DNA from: Pseudomonas helleri
Lineage (GTDB): Bacteria; Pseudomonadota; Gammaproteobacteria; Pseudomonadales; Pseudomonadaceae
Assembly: GCF_001043025.1 (NCBI RefSeq)
Contig: NZ_JYLD01000008.1
Span: forward strand, 1-64,000
Length of the DNA: 64,000 nucleotides
Reading direction: 5' to 3'
A program made the position numbers and the translations under genes. The notes under the pieces were generated by a model. That model had not been told where the DNA came from. It searched no databases and saw only the letters and a list, made by a program, of their open reading frames with translations. Of this stretch, positions 8,575 to 16,902 are shown piece by piece; the first letter of the stretch is position 1, and each line of letters begins with the position of its first letter.

Positions 8575-9843
8575 CTAGAAGGCGTAGTTAAGCTCCAGAC
8601 GGTTCTGGAAGAAGTCGCTCTTTTTCGGCGAGGTTTGCACCCCCACCCAATCAGTCACGCTCAAGCCCTTGAGGGCGCCGTCAAACGAATAAATGCCATA
8701 CAGCAGGTATTCGGACTGGTTAATGCTGCTGGTACCGGCGGTCGGCGTCAGGTCCATGTACGAGTAGCGCGTGCCCACATACAGGTTTTGCGTGGCGCTG
8801 GTGCTCACATCCAGCGAGTAGGCGTTACCGGAGCCCAGATCCTGCGGGCTGGTGAAAAACGGCGCCGCAAAGTAAGGGCCACCGGCGGTGTTGTGGGCAT
8901 ACGGGGTGACCAGGCTGCCATTGTTATAAGCATTGGGCGCTGCCTGGATATGGTCATAGCCCAAGGCAACCTTGTAAGCCTTGTAGTCCACGCCCAGTTG
9001 CGCGCCGAGAGTGGTGCTGTCGACCTTGCCGGCCAGTTCACGCCCGTCACCTGTTCCGCGCATGTATTGAATCCCGGCATTAGGCCGCCAATCGCCCGTC
9101 ACTTTGGCCACGTGAGCCTCGCCGTAGTTCAGGTTGGTGTAGTCATAGTAATGCTCGTGCCATAACTGGCCGCTGTACTTCAGATCGCCGATGGTCACTG
9201 CACGACCGCCGCCGATCACCGCCACGCCTGCAGTTTCTTCGGTGGTGGAATAGGTGTTGGTTTTGGAGAAACGGTCGTCGCCCCAGCCTTTCCAGCGATA
9301 AAAACGAGCCAGCGACAAGAAGTTGTCTTTGTCACCGTAGTGCACGTTCAGGCCTTGAAACAGTATCGGTACATTTCGCCAGTCGTAATCACTGATAAAG
9401 GGCAGATCGACGCGCTGGTTACCGGCGGTGATTTTAAAGTCATCATGTTCCCAACTTATATACGCCTCGCCCACGTTGGCCACATCGGTACCAATATCGG
9501 GAAAAGTACTGGCTTTATCATCGGGGCGATTGATTGTGGTTTGACCAATCAAACTTGCGCCCAATCGGAAACCGTTCAGTGCCGCTGTTTCATACTTGAT
9601 AAAACCGCCATAGCCCACGGTGTCCTGATTCAAGTGTTTGACGAAGTAGGCGTTGGTGTCGGTGTAGTAACGCAGGCGCAGCGCGCCGGAAACTGTGCCT
9701 TGGGTCAACATGTCTGCCAGGTCGTCAGCCTCGGCGGACGTGCCCGGTGCATCAGCCATAGCCGCGTTACTTATTGCGCTCAACATGAGAAAGCCGCCAA
9801 GACCAATAACGTGAGTGATAGCCGAAAAACTGCGAGGCGCCAT
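8575..9843 (-). CDS. OprD-family outer-membrane porin
   Basis: A 422-residue porin with a signal peptide (about 1-31, ending SNAAMADA). It has repeated amphipathic strands ending in aromatic residues and a terminal LELNYAF with the C-terminal Phe typical of outer-membrane beta-barrels. Features such as RYYTDTNAYF and FRLGASLIGQT fit the OprD family, which lets small anions, amino acids or peptides cross the outer membrane. GGAG lies nine bases before the ATG. Its position between amidohydrolase genes suggests that it admits the substrate of this catabolic cluster. Specificity cannot be deduced. Confidence 0.88.
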   Translation of the reverse strand: MAPRSFSAITHVIGLGGFLMLSAISNAAMADAPGTSAEADDLADMLTQGTVSGALRLRYYTDTNAYFVKHLNQDTVGYGGFIKYETAALNGFRLGASLIGQTTINRPDDKASTFPDIGTDVANVGEAYISWEHDDFKITAGNQRVDLPFISDYDWRNVPILFQGLNVHYGDKDNFLSLARFYRWKGWGDDRFSKTNTYSTTEETAGVAVIGGGRAVTIGDLKYSGQLWHEHYYDYTNLNYGEAHVAKVTGDWRPNAGIQYMRGTGDGRELAGKVDSTTLGAQLGVDYKAYKVALGYDHIQAAPNAYNNGSLVTPYAHNTAGGPYFAAPFFTSPQDLGSGNAYSLDVSTSATQNLYVGTRYSYMDLTPTAGTSSINQSEYLLYGIYSFDGALKGLSVTDWVGVQTSPKKSDFFQNRLELNYAF

Positions 9844-10031
9844 TAGAGTGCTCCAAATAATTAAATAGGTTCGCGCTGTCTGTTCCAGCCAGCGTCTTAA
9901 TGGCAGTTTTTGCGTTTAACACTCAAAGTTATAAATAGCTTTTACGTTCATTCAGCCATGCAGCCGATGACCGTGATCATCGACCTGACATTACAGACTG
10001 CGACGTTTTTATTATGTAAATGCAACAGCGA

Positions 10032-10850
10032 TCAGTGCGCCGTGGAGTCCGGCTTATTGGCAAAATGCTCCATGGAAAACGCTGATACTTCTTCCAGCAA
10101 CGTCACTATTCGAGTGGCTGCACGTTTAACCAGTATTTCGCCGCGTTCGGTATCTGCCGCCGCCGCATTGCCACACGCGCCGCTGGGGTGGAGGTCCTGG
10201 GCTTGCCAGCCGAAGCCTACGGCGCCTTCGGGGGACAGCATGCCGCCTTTCTTTTCAAGCCCCACCGACAGCGATTCCCAATGCTTGGCGTGGGCCATGT
10301 CCACCAGGTCGCCGTGCAGGTACAGCATCATGCTGGTTTCGACTTCCCCGGCATGGATGCCGTGCTTGAGTTCATGCTTGTTGAACAAGTCGCCCATCTC
10401 GGTCACGGAGTACCAGGCGCAACCGACCGCCATCATCCCCAGCTCGATGCGCAAACGGCGGCACACGACCTCCATGATTTGCGGCTGACCGCCGTGGGCG
10501 TTGACGAAAACAATCTTGCGCACACCCGCCCGGTACGCGCTGTGCGCGACTTCAAACCAGAGCTGGGCCAGGGTGTCGGCAGAGATCGTCAAAGTGCCGG
10601 GGTAGTCGATGTGTTCATCGGACTTGCCGATCGACAAGGTGGGCAGCACCAGCACCGGGAAGTCCTCGGTCATGTTGCGAACAGCTTCTTCGATAATGCC
10701 GTTGCTGATCGCGCTGTCCACTTTGACCGGCAAGTGCGGGCCATGTTGTTCCACCGCGCCCACCGGCAGCACGGCCACGATGTTGTGCATGTCCAGGCGG
10801 GCGAAATCCAGTGCCGTCAGGTCCCACCACCAATGTGATTTCAATTTCAT
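10032..10850 (-). CDS. creatininase-family amidohydrolase
   Basis: A 272-residue metal-dependent hydrolase. Metal and active-site motifs are visible: VGAVEQHGPHLPVKVDSAI near 30-48 (Glu, His, Asp ligands), VNAHGGQ and HAGEVETS. The family opens cyclic amides (creatinine, ring amides) or hydrolyses linear amides such as N-formyl compounds and mycofactocin precursors. The start is at 10850, preceded by AAGGAG. An upstream in-frame codon at 10919 would lie inside the preceding gene. It is the last gene of the cupin/cysteine hydrolase/HpxZ-like operon, about 20 bp after the stop of its neighbour. Confidence 0.85.
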   Translation of the reverse strand: MKLKSHWWWDLTALDFARLDMHNIVAVLPVGAVEQHGPHLPVKVDSAISNGIIEEAVRNMTEDFPVLVLPTLSIGKSDEHIDYPGTLTISADTLAQLWFEVAHSAYRAGVRKIVFVNAHGGQPQIMEVVCRRLRIELGMMAVGCAWYSVTEMGDLFNKHELKHGIHAGEVETSMMLYLHGDLVDMAHAKHWESLSVGLEKKGGMLSPEGAVGFGWQAQDLHPSGACGNAAAADTERGEILVKRAATRIVTLLEEVSAFSMEHFANKPDSTAH

Positions 10851-10870
10851 GCGTTTCACTCCTTCAAGGG

Positions 10871-11278
10871 CTATGCCGTTGCCGCCATCAGCGACACGTG
10901 GGCAGACACAATTCGCCAACCGGCGTCAGTGCGCAGCCAGGTCTGGCTTTGTCGACCCACTACGGCGGTGTTTTCTCGTTTGAATTCCAGGTTGCAAATG
11001 GCCACGGCGTCGCCGAAGCAGGTGATTTCACGCCGCGTCACCACGCGTTTGGGCGAGCCGCCCGTGCGGCCTTTGCGAAAGTCGCGAATGGCGTCGATGC
11101 CGTACAAGTTCTCGCCCACGCCATAACGCAGGGTTACCGGCGAATCGCAAAACAAGCCATCAAGGGTTTCCAGGTCGTTGTCCATCAGGGCCGTTTCATA
11201 ACGATCACACTGGGCCGTGACTTCGCTGAGCACCTGCGCCGAATCGACAGCGAAGGGGCCGATAGTCAGTTGTTGCAT
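10871..11278 (-). CDS. HpxZ/AtzH-like protein (DUF3225, SnoaL-like fold)
   Basis: A 135-residue cytoplasmic protein. AQCDRYETALMDNDLETLDGLF, LRYGVGENLYGIDAIRDFRKGR and QSQTWLRTDAGWRIVSAHVS show the NTF2/SnoaL-like cone fold of DUF3225. Relatives are HpxZ of the oxalurate operon and AtzH of the cyanuric acid pathway, where the protein accompanies an AtzE-type amidase. The ATG at 11278 overlaps the upstream stop by one base, and GAGG lies eight bases before it. A GTG nine bases earlier is less likely. Its presence links this operon to ureide or oxalurate-type chemistry. Confidence 0.8.
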   Translation of the reverse strand: MQQLTIGPFAVDSAQVLSEVTAQCDRYETALMDNDLETLDGLFCDSPVTLRYGVGENLYGIDAIRDFRKGRTGGSPKRVVTRREITCFGDAVAICNLEFKRENTAVVGRQSQTWLRTDAGWRIVSAHVSLMAATA

Positions 11279-12078
11279 CACTCGCACCTCGTATCAGAAA
11301 GACCTTTGATCAGCTCTGTGGACTGGGCCACGAACCCGAAGCACTGGCGCGTGTTGTACACCGCCGCTGCCATGCAATACGCAGGTGAGGTGGTAGCGCA
11401 GCAGTCTTCGAGCAGAATGCAGTCATAACCCGCCGAGTTGGCATCTTGCAGGGTGTAGAGCACGCACTGGTCGGCATTGACCCCGGCGAACAGCAGGGTG
11501 CTGACCTGCAGATTGCGCAGGATGCTGTCCAGATCGGTGTCCTTGAACCCTGACATCCTGAACTTGTTGACCTGAACATCGCCTGCTTCGACGGTCAGCT
11601 CATCCACCACCTGCGCCGACCAACTGCCGGCCTGCAAGACCGCCGCTCCGTTGCCGGGCAGCGGATCACCCAGGCCCACCCCGCGACCGTCGGGGTTGTA
11701 TACATGCAAGACCGCAGGCGGCAGGTTGAGCCGGTCGGGCCGATTGCCCCAGTTGACCCACACCACCGGCACCTGATGGGCCCGCAGCACCGGCAGCAGT
11801 GCCTGTAGCGGCTGAATCGGGCGGCGTGCTGGCGAAATGTCGACACCGATAGAGCTCAGCCAGCCCTCGGGGTGGCAAAAGTCGTTCTGCATGTCGATGA
11901 CCAGCAGCGCGGTTCTCGTCAGGTCAAAGCGGATCTCGCGCTGGTTGTCGGTCACACTGATCGGTCTGGGCTCTGCACCCTTGCGCACCATGTCGACCGT
12001 CTTAGCGCTCACCTGCCAGGCGCCAGCCGGGCTGGCCCCCAGTTGCACCAGCGTTGCAGCGCGAACTCGTTGCGTCAT
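11278..12078 (-). CDS. isochorismatase-fold cysteine hydrolase (biuret hydrolase / carbamoyl-amide hydrolase-like)
   Basis: A 266-residue protein with the complete Asp-Lys-Cys triad of the cysteine hydrolase superfamily: Asp62 in LLVIDMQNDF, Lys172 in QVNKFRMSGF and Cys205 in NADQCVLYTL. The preceding FCHPEGWLSS and VVWVNWGNR are usual in biuret hydrolases, N-carbamoylsarcosine amidase and peroxyureidoacrylate hydrolase (RutB). It would hydrolyse a carbamoyl or amide bond and release ammonia. The ATG overlaps the cupin stop (ATGA), so the two are translationally coupled. The substrate is not resolved between these families. Confidence 0.85.
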   Translation of the reverse strand: MTQRVRAATLVQLGASPAGAWQVSAKTVDMVRKGAEPRPISVTDNQREIRFDLTRTALLVIDMQNDFCHPEGWLSSIGVDISPARRPIQPLQALLPVLRAHQVPVVWVNWGNRPDRLNLPPAVLHVYNPDGRGVGLGDPLPGNGAAVLQAGSWSAQVVDELTVEAGDVQVNKFRMSGFKDTDLDSILRNLQVSTLLFAGVNADQCVLYTLQDANSAGYDCILLEDCCATTSPAYCMAAAVYNTRQCFGFVAQSTELIKGLSDTRCE

Positions 12079-12503
12079 GCCTGGCCACCACGCAGTACCA
12101 ACAGGTCTTCGGCGTCCAGCTCAACGCGTGTGCCGGAGCGAATCAGCTCGGCAAACCCTTCGTTGGGGGTCATCACGGTGAGGGTGTAGAGCTTGTTCGG
12201 GCCGGTGTTGCGAATCACGTGTTCGCTACCAGGGCGCAATAACAAACTGTCACCTTTGCGGATGGGCAGTTGCTCACCGTCCGACACGGCCACGCCTTCA
12301 CCCGACAGCACAAAGAAGAATTCGTGGGCGAGGGTGTGGGAGTTCGGCGGCGTGGCGCCGCCGACGTTAAAAATCTCGATCACGAAAATCGACTCCACCT
12401 GATCCTTCGCCGGGTCGAACAGCACCGCAAAGTAGTTGGTATCCGTTGGACTGATCCGGAAAACTTCAGCGGCCTGTGCCTGCTGAAACGAAAAGCTTTT
12501 CAT
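12075..12503 (-). CDS. cupin-domain protein
   Basis: A 142-residue single-domain cupin. HEFFFVLSGEGVAVSDGEQLPIRKGDSLLLRPGSEHVIRN carries the two cupin motifs. The motif 1 histidine set is partly changed (NSHTLAHEFF), so metal binding is likely but not certain. It is the first gene of a four-gene operon with a cysteine hydrolase, an HpxZ-like protein and a creatininase-fold enzyme. The start at 12503 has GAGGG upstream. It is divergent from a LysR gene, with a palindrome between them. Its role could be an isomerase, a hydrolase or a small dioxygenase; none can be chosen from sequence. Confidence 0.75.
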   Translation of the reverse strand: MKSFSFQQAQAAEVFRISPTDTNYFAVLFDPAKDQVESIFVIEIFNVGGATPPNSHTLAHEFFFVLSGEGVAVSDGEQLPIRKGDSLLLRPGSEHVIRNTGPNKLYTLTVMTPNEGFAELIRSGTRVELDAEDLLVLRGGQA

Positions 12504-12595
12504 GAGGGTTCCCTCTGCTGATGGCAGCCTGGACTCGCCGGGAGCTGCTGTCGATGTCAAGCCGATGATGGACGCGAAAAAGCTGCATTAAAAGC

Positions 12596-12609
12596 ATCAA
12601 ATTCTTGAT
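12596..12609. promoter_or_regulatory. LysR-type operator candidate
   Basis: ATCAA-ATTC-TTGAT is a perfect 5-bp inverted repeat with 4-base spacer, matching the dyad form of LysR boxes. It lies 35 bp upstream of the LysR ATG (12644) and 93 bp upstream of the divergent cupin gene, as expected for an autoregulated activator of the cupin operon. Confidence 0.6.
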
Positions 12610-12643
12610 AGGGTGTTGCCTTTAAGTTCACACGGAAATACTC

Positions 12644-13549
12644 ATGCACAGCCGCATCCTCAACTACCTCGACGAGGTCGTACGCACCGGTTCCATCCGT
12701 CAGGCTGCCGAGCGGTTGCACGTCTCTGCCTCGGCCATCAGCCGCCAGATCATTGCCCTGGAAGACGACCTTGGCACCCCGATCTTCAACCGTACCGCCC
12801 GCACCCTGGTGTTGACCGCCGCCGGAGAAGTGCTGATCCGGCACATCCGCGACACCTTGAAAGACATGGCGCGCACCCAGGCTCTGATCGATAGCCTGAA
12901 GGGCCTGCGGCGCGGGGAAGTCACCCTGTGTTTCATGAGCGGTTTGGCGGCCAGCCTGATCCCCGGCGCCGTATCGCTGTTTTTGAAGAAAAACCCGCGC
13001 GTGACCATCAAGTTGCAATTGATGACCACCGGCGAGGAAATCCTCGAAGCGGTCGCCTCCGGGGCGGCCGACCTGGGCGTGGGTTTTGATTTTGCTACCC
13101 AGCCGGGGTTGATCCACTTGAGCCACTCCATTGCCCGCCTGGGCGCGGTGATGGCGCCGGATCACCCCTTGGCCGAGCGCTCGACCCTGCGCATTGCCGA
13201 GTGCATGGACTACCCGCTGATCCTGGCGGATGGCACCACCGCCATTCGGCCCTATCTGGACCGCGTGTTGTCCAAGGCGCCGCCATCGTTGACCACCTGC
13301 GTGGAAACCAACGCCATTGAAACCATGCGCAGCCTGGCGATGTCCGGCCACTTCATCACCTTTCTGACCCTGTTCGACATCGACTCCGAGCGCCAGCAAA
13401 AGCGCCTGGTGTATATCCCCGTGCAGGAATTCACCCAAAAGCCCCAGAGCCTCATGCTGGTGGGCAAAGAAAAAGGCATGTCCGCCATGGCCAGCGTGTT
13501 TGCCGAAAGCCTCAAAGTGGCGCTCTTGCGCACCACCGAAACGGGGTGA
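12644..13549 (+). CDS. LysR-family transcriptional regulator
   Basis: A 301-residue LTTR. The winged HTH is at about 1-60 (LDEVVRTGSIRQAAERLHVSASAISRQIIALEDDLGTPIFNR), followed by the linker helix and a periplasmic-binding-like effector domain (about 90-295). It is divergent from the cupin/cysteine hydrolase/HpxZ-like/creatininase operon and probably activates it when the pathway substrate or an intermediate is present. The inverted repeat at 12596-12609 is the likely site. The effector is unknown. Confidence 0.9.
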   Translation: MHSRILNYLDEVVRTGSIRQAAERLHVSASAISRQIIALEDDLGTPIFNRTARTLVLTAAGEVLIRHIRDTLKDMARTQALIDSLKGLRRGEVTLCFMSGLAASLIPGAVSLFLKKNPRVTIKLQLMTTGEEILEAVASGAADLGVGFDFATQPGLIHLSHSIARLGAVMAPDHPLAERSTLRIAECMDYPLILADGTTAIRPYLDRVLSKAPPSLTTCVETNAIETMRSLAMSGHFITFLTLFDIDSERQQKRLVYIPVQEFTQKPQSLMLVGKEKGMSAMASVFAESLKVALLRTTETG

Positions 13550-13652
13550 AAGGTGCCCTGTCGCGCAGCTAACAGGCCACTGTAGTCGCTGACGAGGTAC
13601 GAAGGCTGCGATCGGCTGCGTGCAGCCGTAAAACCATCCACCTCGGTATTCT

Positions 13653-13977
13653 TGGGTACATATCCATTGTTGCGGCAACGGCCACTTAGGGTTCCGGCCT
13701 TACGCCGCGTTACTTTGAAAAATCAAGATCAAAAGACAGATCAAGATCAACAGATCGCGAGCAAGCTCGCTCCTACAAAGTTTTTAGAATCAATAACTTA
13801 TTCTGTGTTTGATAAGAGTGGCCGTCCCGTCTTCGACGACGCGCTGTCGCGCAGCAAACAGGCCACCGAATATTTTCAGCATCCCCCAATCGGTTCCCTC
13901 TCCTTCGGGAGAGGGCTAGGGTGAGGGGGCTCTTAGATCAAGATCAAAAGATCGCGAGGCAAGCTAGCTCCTACAAG
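13653..13977. repeat. partial copies of a mosaic intergenic repeat plus two REP units
   Basis: The 451-bp gap 13550-14000 carries no gene. About 13655-13720 (ACGGCCACTTAGGGTTCCGG region) and 13820-13932 (CCCGTCTTCGACGACGCGC through the CCCTCTCC/GGAGAGGG hairpin) match parts of the long repeat at 24225-24670 and 53806-54255. REP units of the GATCGCGAG(G)CAAGCT type are at 13753-13777 and 13951-13975. Each is followed by an almost identical tail (TTTAGAATCAAT..CTTATT, TGTTTGATA), so a REP-plus-tail unit is present twice. Confidence 0.8.
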
Positions 13978-14000
13978 GTCTTTAGAATCAATCACTTATT

Positions 14001-15158
14001 TTATGTTTGATAGGAACTGGCTAGCCGTCGAATTAGCTCGAGATCTGAGCCGGCTCGCGCGACAAACGACAACCCCAATGGCGCACCTTCCAGGCTGCCC
14101 AATGGCAAGGTGATTTGCACCAGCCCGGCATGGCCCGCCACCGACAGCAAGGTCAGCGCCGCGTTGCGGTACTGTTCAAGCCCCGATTGTGCTGCGGTGC
14201 GCAGCGGCGCAGGCCCCGGCGCGGTGGGGTAAACCAGTACCGTACCGTCTGCCAGCACCTGCTGCAGCCCTTCACGGATGGCGGTGCGCTGGTTGCGCGC
14301 ACCATTGAAGGCCGCTTCGCTCAGTTGGCTCGCCGCCTGAAACCGCTCGTTAATCCCCGGGCCAAAGGCAGGCTGTCGCCGAGTAATCCACTCACCCAGC
14401 AAATGCCAGATTTCATACCCCTGATGAGTACGAAAGATCGGCAGCAAGCTGTCGCGTGTTTCAGGGTCGAACAGCACCCGTTGTTCACACCCTTGCGGCA
14501 GGTAAGGCCGCAAGGCTGCCTGCACCGGGGCACTGCACAGCGCCCATAAATCGGTCGGCGCCACCCAGCGAGCCGGTGCCCCCGAAGCAACTGGCTCGCA
14601 CAGCGCGTTAGCCAGCCGCGTCAACGTGGCCAAATCGCGGGTGAAAAAACCCGGCACGTCGTAACTGGGCGCCAGGCCCAGCATGCCTTGCGGCGAAAAC
14701 AGCCCATGGCTCGGCCGCCAGCCCACCAGCCCGCAAAAGGATGCAGGCAGGCGCACCGAACCGCCGGTGTCGCTGCCCAGGCCGATATCGGCCCGGCCAG
14801 CCGCCACGGCTGCCGCCGATCCCGATGACGACCCCCCGGGCACCCGGTCGACTGCCGCCGGGTTGATCGGGGTGCCATACCGACTGTTGACGCCCATCAA
14901 GCTGTAGGCCAGTTCGTCCATGTGGGTTTTGCCCACGATGGAGGCACCCGCTTCCAGTAGACGAACCACCGCGTCAGCGTGGGCCTGCGCGGGCGTCTGG
15001 TCTTCGGCGTATTCGGGGTTGCCGGCGCCGGTGATATGGCCTGCAATGTCGAAGTTGTCTTTCACCGCCACCCGCAGCCCGCCGAGCGTTCCCGCTGGGG
15101 CCGGATGCACGAGCGCATTCGCGAACAGTGATGTGAACGGATCACAAATCTCAGTCAT
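14001..15158 (-). CDS. amidase-signature hydrolase (AtzE/AtzF/HpxY-like)
   Basis: A 385-residue amidase with the Ser-cisSer-Lys triad visible: Lys33 in RVAVKDNFDIAG, cis-Ser110 in VPGGSSSGSAA and nucleophile Ser134 in SDTGGSVRLPA. It hydrolyses a carboxamide to an acid and ammonia in the cytoplasm. It is shorter than GatA and lacks the C-terminal extension of allophanate hydrolases. The start at 15158 is 13 bp after the stop of the serine hydrolase gene; an upstream in-frame codon at 15215 would overlap that gene. It is probably the last gene of the operon that begins upstream with the ABC importer. The substrate is inferred to be an amide intermediate of the same pathway. Confidence 0.85.
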   Translation of the reverse strand: MTEICDPFTSLFANALVHPAPAGTLGGLRVAVKDNFDIAGHITGAGNPEYAEDQTPAQAHADAVVRLLEAGASIVGKTHMDELAYSLMGVNSRYGTPINPAAVDRVPGGSSSGSAAAVAAGRADIGLGSDTGGSVRLPASFCGLVGWRPSHGLFSPQGMLGLAPSYDVPGFFTRDLATLTRLANALCEPVASGAPARWVAPTDLWALCSAPVQAALRPYLPQGCEQRVLFDPETRDSLLPIFRTHQGYEIWHLLGEWITRRQPAFGPGINERFQAASQLSEAAFNGARNQRTAIREGLQQVLADGTVLVYPTAPGPAPLRTAAQSGLEQYRNAALTLLSVAGHAGLVQITLPLGSLEGAPLGLSFVARAGSDLELIRRLASSYQT

Positions 15159-15171
15159 GGTGTCGATCTCG

Positions 15172-16833
15172 TCAGGACGCCAGAAACGGCAGTTCGATAA
15201 ACGACCCATCCGCACCGCCCAAGCGGATGACGATGGTAGTCACCAGCGCCTCCACGGCCGGGCTGGTCATCGGGTTTTGCCCGGTGCCGGGGTTTATCGG
15301 GTGGGCCGGGAAATCACTGGCAGCAATCGACAGGCGAATCCGCTCCCCAGGCTGCAAGGTCACGCAGGTCGCCACCATTGGCACTTGAACAGGCGCCTCA
15401 GGCACTTGGCGAAGGTGCACATAACCACTGCTCAGCGGCTGCGCGACACCCGACGGCAGCACCCGGGAGAATACGCAGGACACATCAAAACTGCGGCGGT
15501 CGCAGGTGGCACTCAGGGTGGCTGCAAGATCACCCGCCAACACCAGCGGGCTGGACAGTGCTGGCGAGGTGAATGTCAGGACGTCGCCCCGGTAGTCCAC
15601 GGCGCTGCGGTCCACCGGGCCGGGCACCGCACCGAAGCAGCCGCCCACCGCTGGCGCCGGGCGCCAGGGGTCATGCACCACGCATTCGCAGCCAGGCTCA
15701 ACCGGTTGATCGGCCAATGTGCCCGCTTCAACGTCCATGCTCGCTCGCCCCGTGCCTTGCAGGTACAGCGCACGCTGTTGGGTGGGCCAGTCGGCGAAGG
15801 TCCGCCACTGCAAAGTGCCCATGTCGAAGAGACGAATGCGGCTCTGCTCGGCGGGGGCAATGCCTTTGAGGTGCTCATCAAAAAACGCGATGTGCAGGGC
15901 GTCGGTGTTCAAATCGGCCTCGGGCCCGAAGTCTACGCCGCCCACATGACGACGCCACGGAAAGTGCAGCCACGGGCCCACCACCAGGCGCAGGGCAGGG
16001 TGCTTGAGCCGCGTCAGCTCATGGAACGCCGCCAGCGTGCCGTTGATAAACGTATCGAACCAACCGCCGATCAACAGGGTGGGCAAGGCGCGGGCGGCGA
16101 TCTGTTCGGCCTTGGCATAAGGTGAGATCGCGGCCCAGTTGGCATCGTCGACGGGCCATTGGCGCCAGTCCTGGTAATGCGATTGCTCGGCGTGTTCGGT
16201 CAGCACCGAGGGTTGCGCCGAAACGGCCTGCTGCCAGTCGGGCGCAGCGGCAAATGCCTTGTGCTGGGCATAACCCTGAGCATCGCCTTGGCGGCGTGAG
16301 GCTTCGGCGCTGATTTGCACGCCCCATTCGACCATTTGCTTGAGCTGCATGGCGCCGTTTTCGTACATCCAGCCACGGCCAATGTCCCAAGGGGCCATGG
16401 CCGGTGCCACGGCTTTGAGCGACGGGCAATCGCCTGTGGCTGCGAGCAATTGCGCGCAGCCTTGGTAAGAAAACCCATACATCCCGACCTGACCGTCAGA
16501 ACCGGGCAATTGCGCGGCCCATTCAACGGCAGCGGCGCCGTCGGCTTCTTCGTGACGGCCCGGGTGGAACGTCCCTTCGCTGGTGCCACGGCCGCGAATG
16601 TCCTGCACCACCACGAGGTAGCCATGGGCGGCATACCAGGACGGATGCGCGTAACACAACGTGCAAGCGATGCGCCGCCCGTAGGCCTGACGCATCAACA
16701 GCACCGGGAAGCGCCCCGTGCCAACCGGACGATACACATCGGCGTCCAGCCGGACGCCATCGGCGGTGGTCATCGACAGCGTTTCAGGGGCCTGAACCTC
16801 AAGCAACCCTGGATAGATGAACGTAGAACTCAT
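15172..16833 (-). CDS. CocE/NonD-family serine hydrolase
   Basis: A 553-residue alpha/beta-hydrolase of the X-Pro dipeptidyl-peptidase S15/CocE type. The nucleophile is Ser122 in GMYGFSYQGC, with Asp260 in IGGWFDTFING and His290 in GPWLHFPW. These positions are almost identical to those of cocaine esterase CocE. The jelly-roll C-terminal domain (about 340-550) includes LVLAGDLAATLSA. No signal peptide is visible, so it is probably cytoplasmic. The family cleaves esters or amides of bulky acyl groups. The ATG has GAGG ten bases upstream. Its place between an FAD oxidase and an amidase suggests a hydrolytic step in one pathway. Confidence 0.88.
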   Translation of the reverse strand: MSSTFIYPGLLEVQAPETLSMTTADGVRLDADVYRPVGTGRFPVLLMRQAYGRRIACTLCYAHPSWYAAHGYLVVVQDIRGRGTSEGTFHPGRHEEADGAAAVEWAAQLPGSDGQVGMYGFSYQGCAQLLAATGDCPSLKAVAPAMAPWDIGRGWMYENGAMQLKQMVEWGVQISAEASRRQGDAQGYAQHKAFAAAPDWQQAVSAQPSVLTEHAEQSHYQDWRQWPVDDANWAAISPYAKAEQIAARALPTLLIGGWFDTFINGTLAAFHELTRLKHPALRLVVGPWLHFPWRRHVGGVDFGPEADLNTDALHIAFFDEHLKGIAPAEQSRIRLFDMGTLQWRTFADWPTQQRALYLQGTGRASMDVEAGTLADQPVEPGCECVVHDPWRPAPAVGGCFGAVPGPVDRSAVDYRGDVLTFTSPALSSPLVLAGDLAATLSATCDRRSFDVSCVFSRVLPSGVAQPLSSGYVHLRQVPEAPVQVPMVATCVTLQPGERIRLSIAASDFPAHPINPGTGQNPMTSPAVEALVTTIVIRLGGADGSFIELPFLAS

Positions 16834-16902
16834 GATCGCGTGAACCTCGCAGCAACACGTTTCAGGCAGCGCCCCAGTGCCAGGGGCGGTGCGGTCAGGG
16901 AA

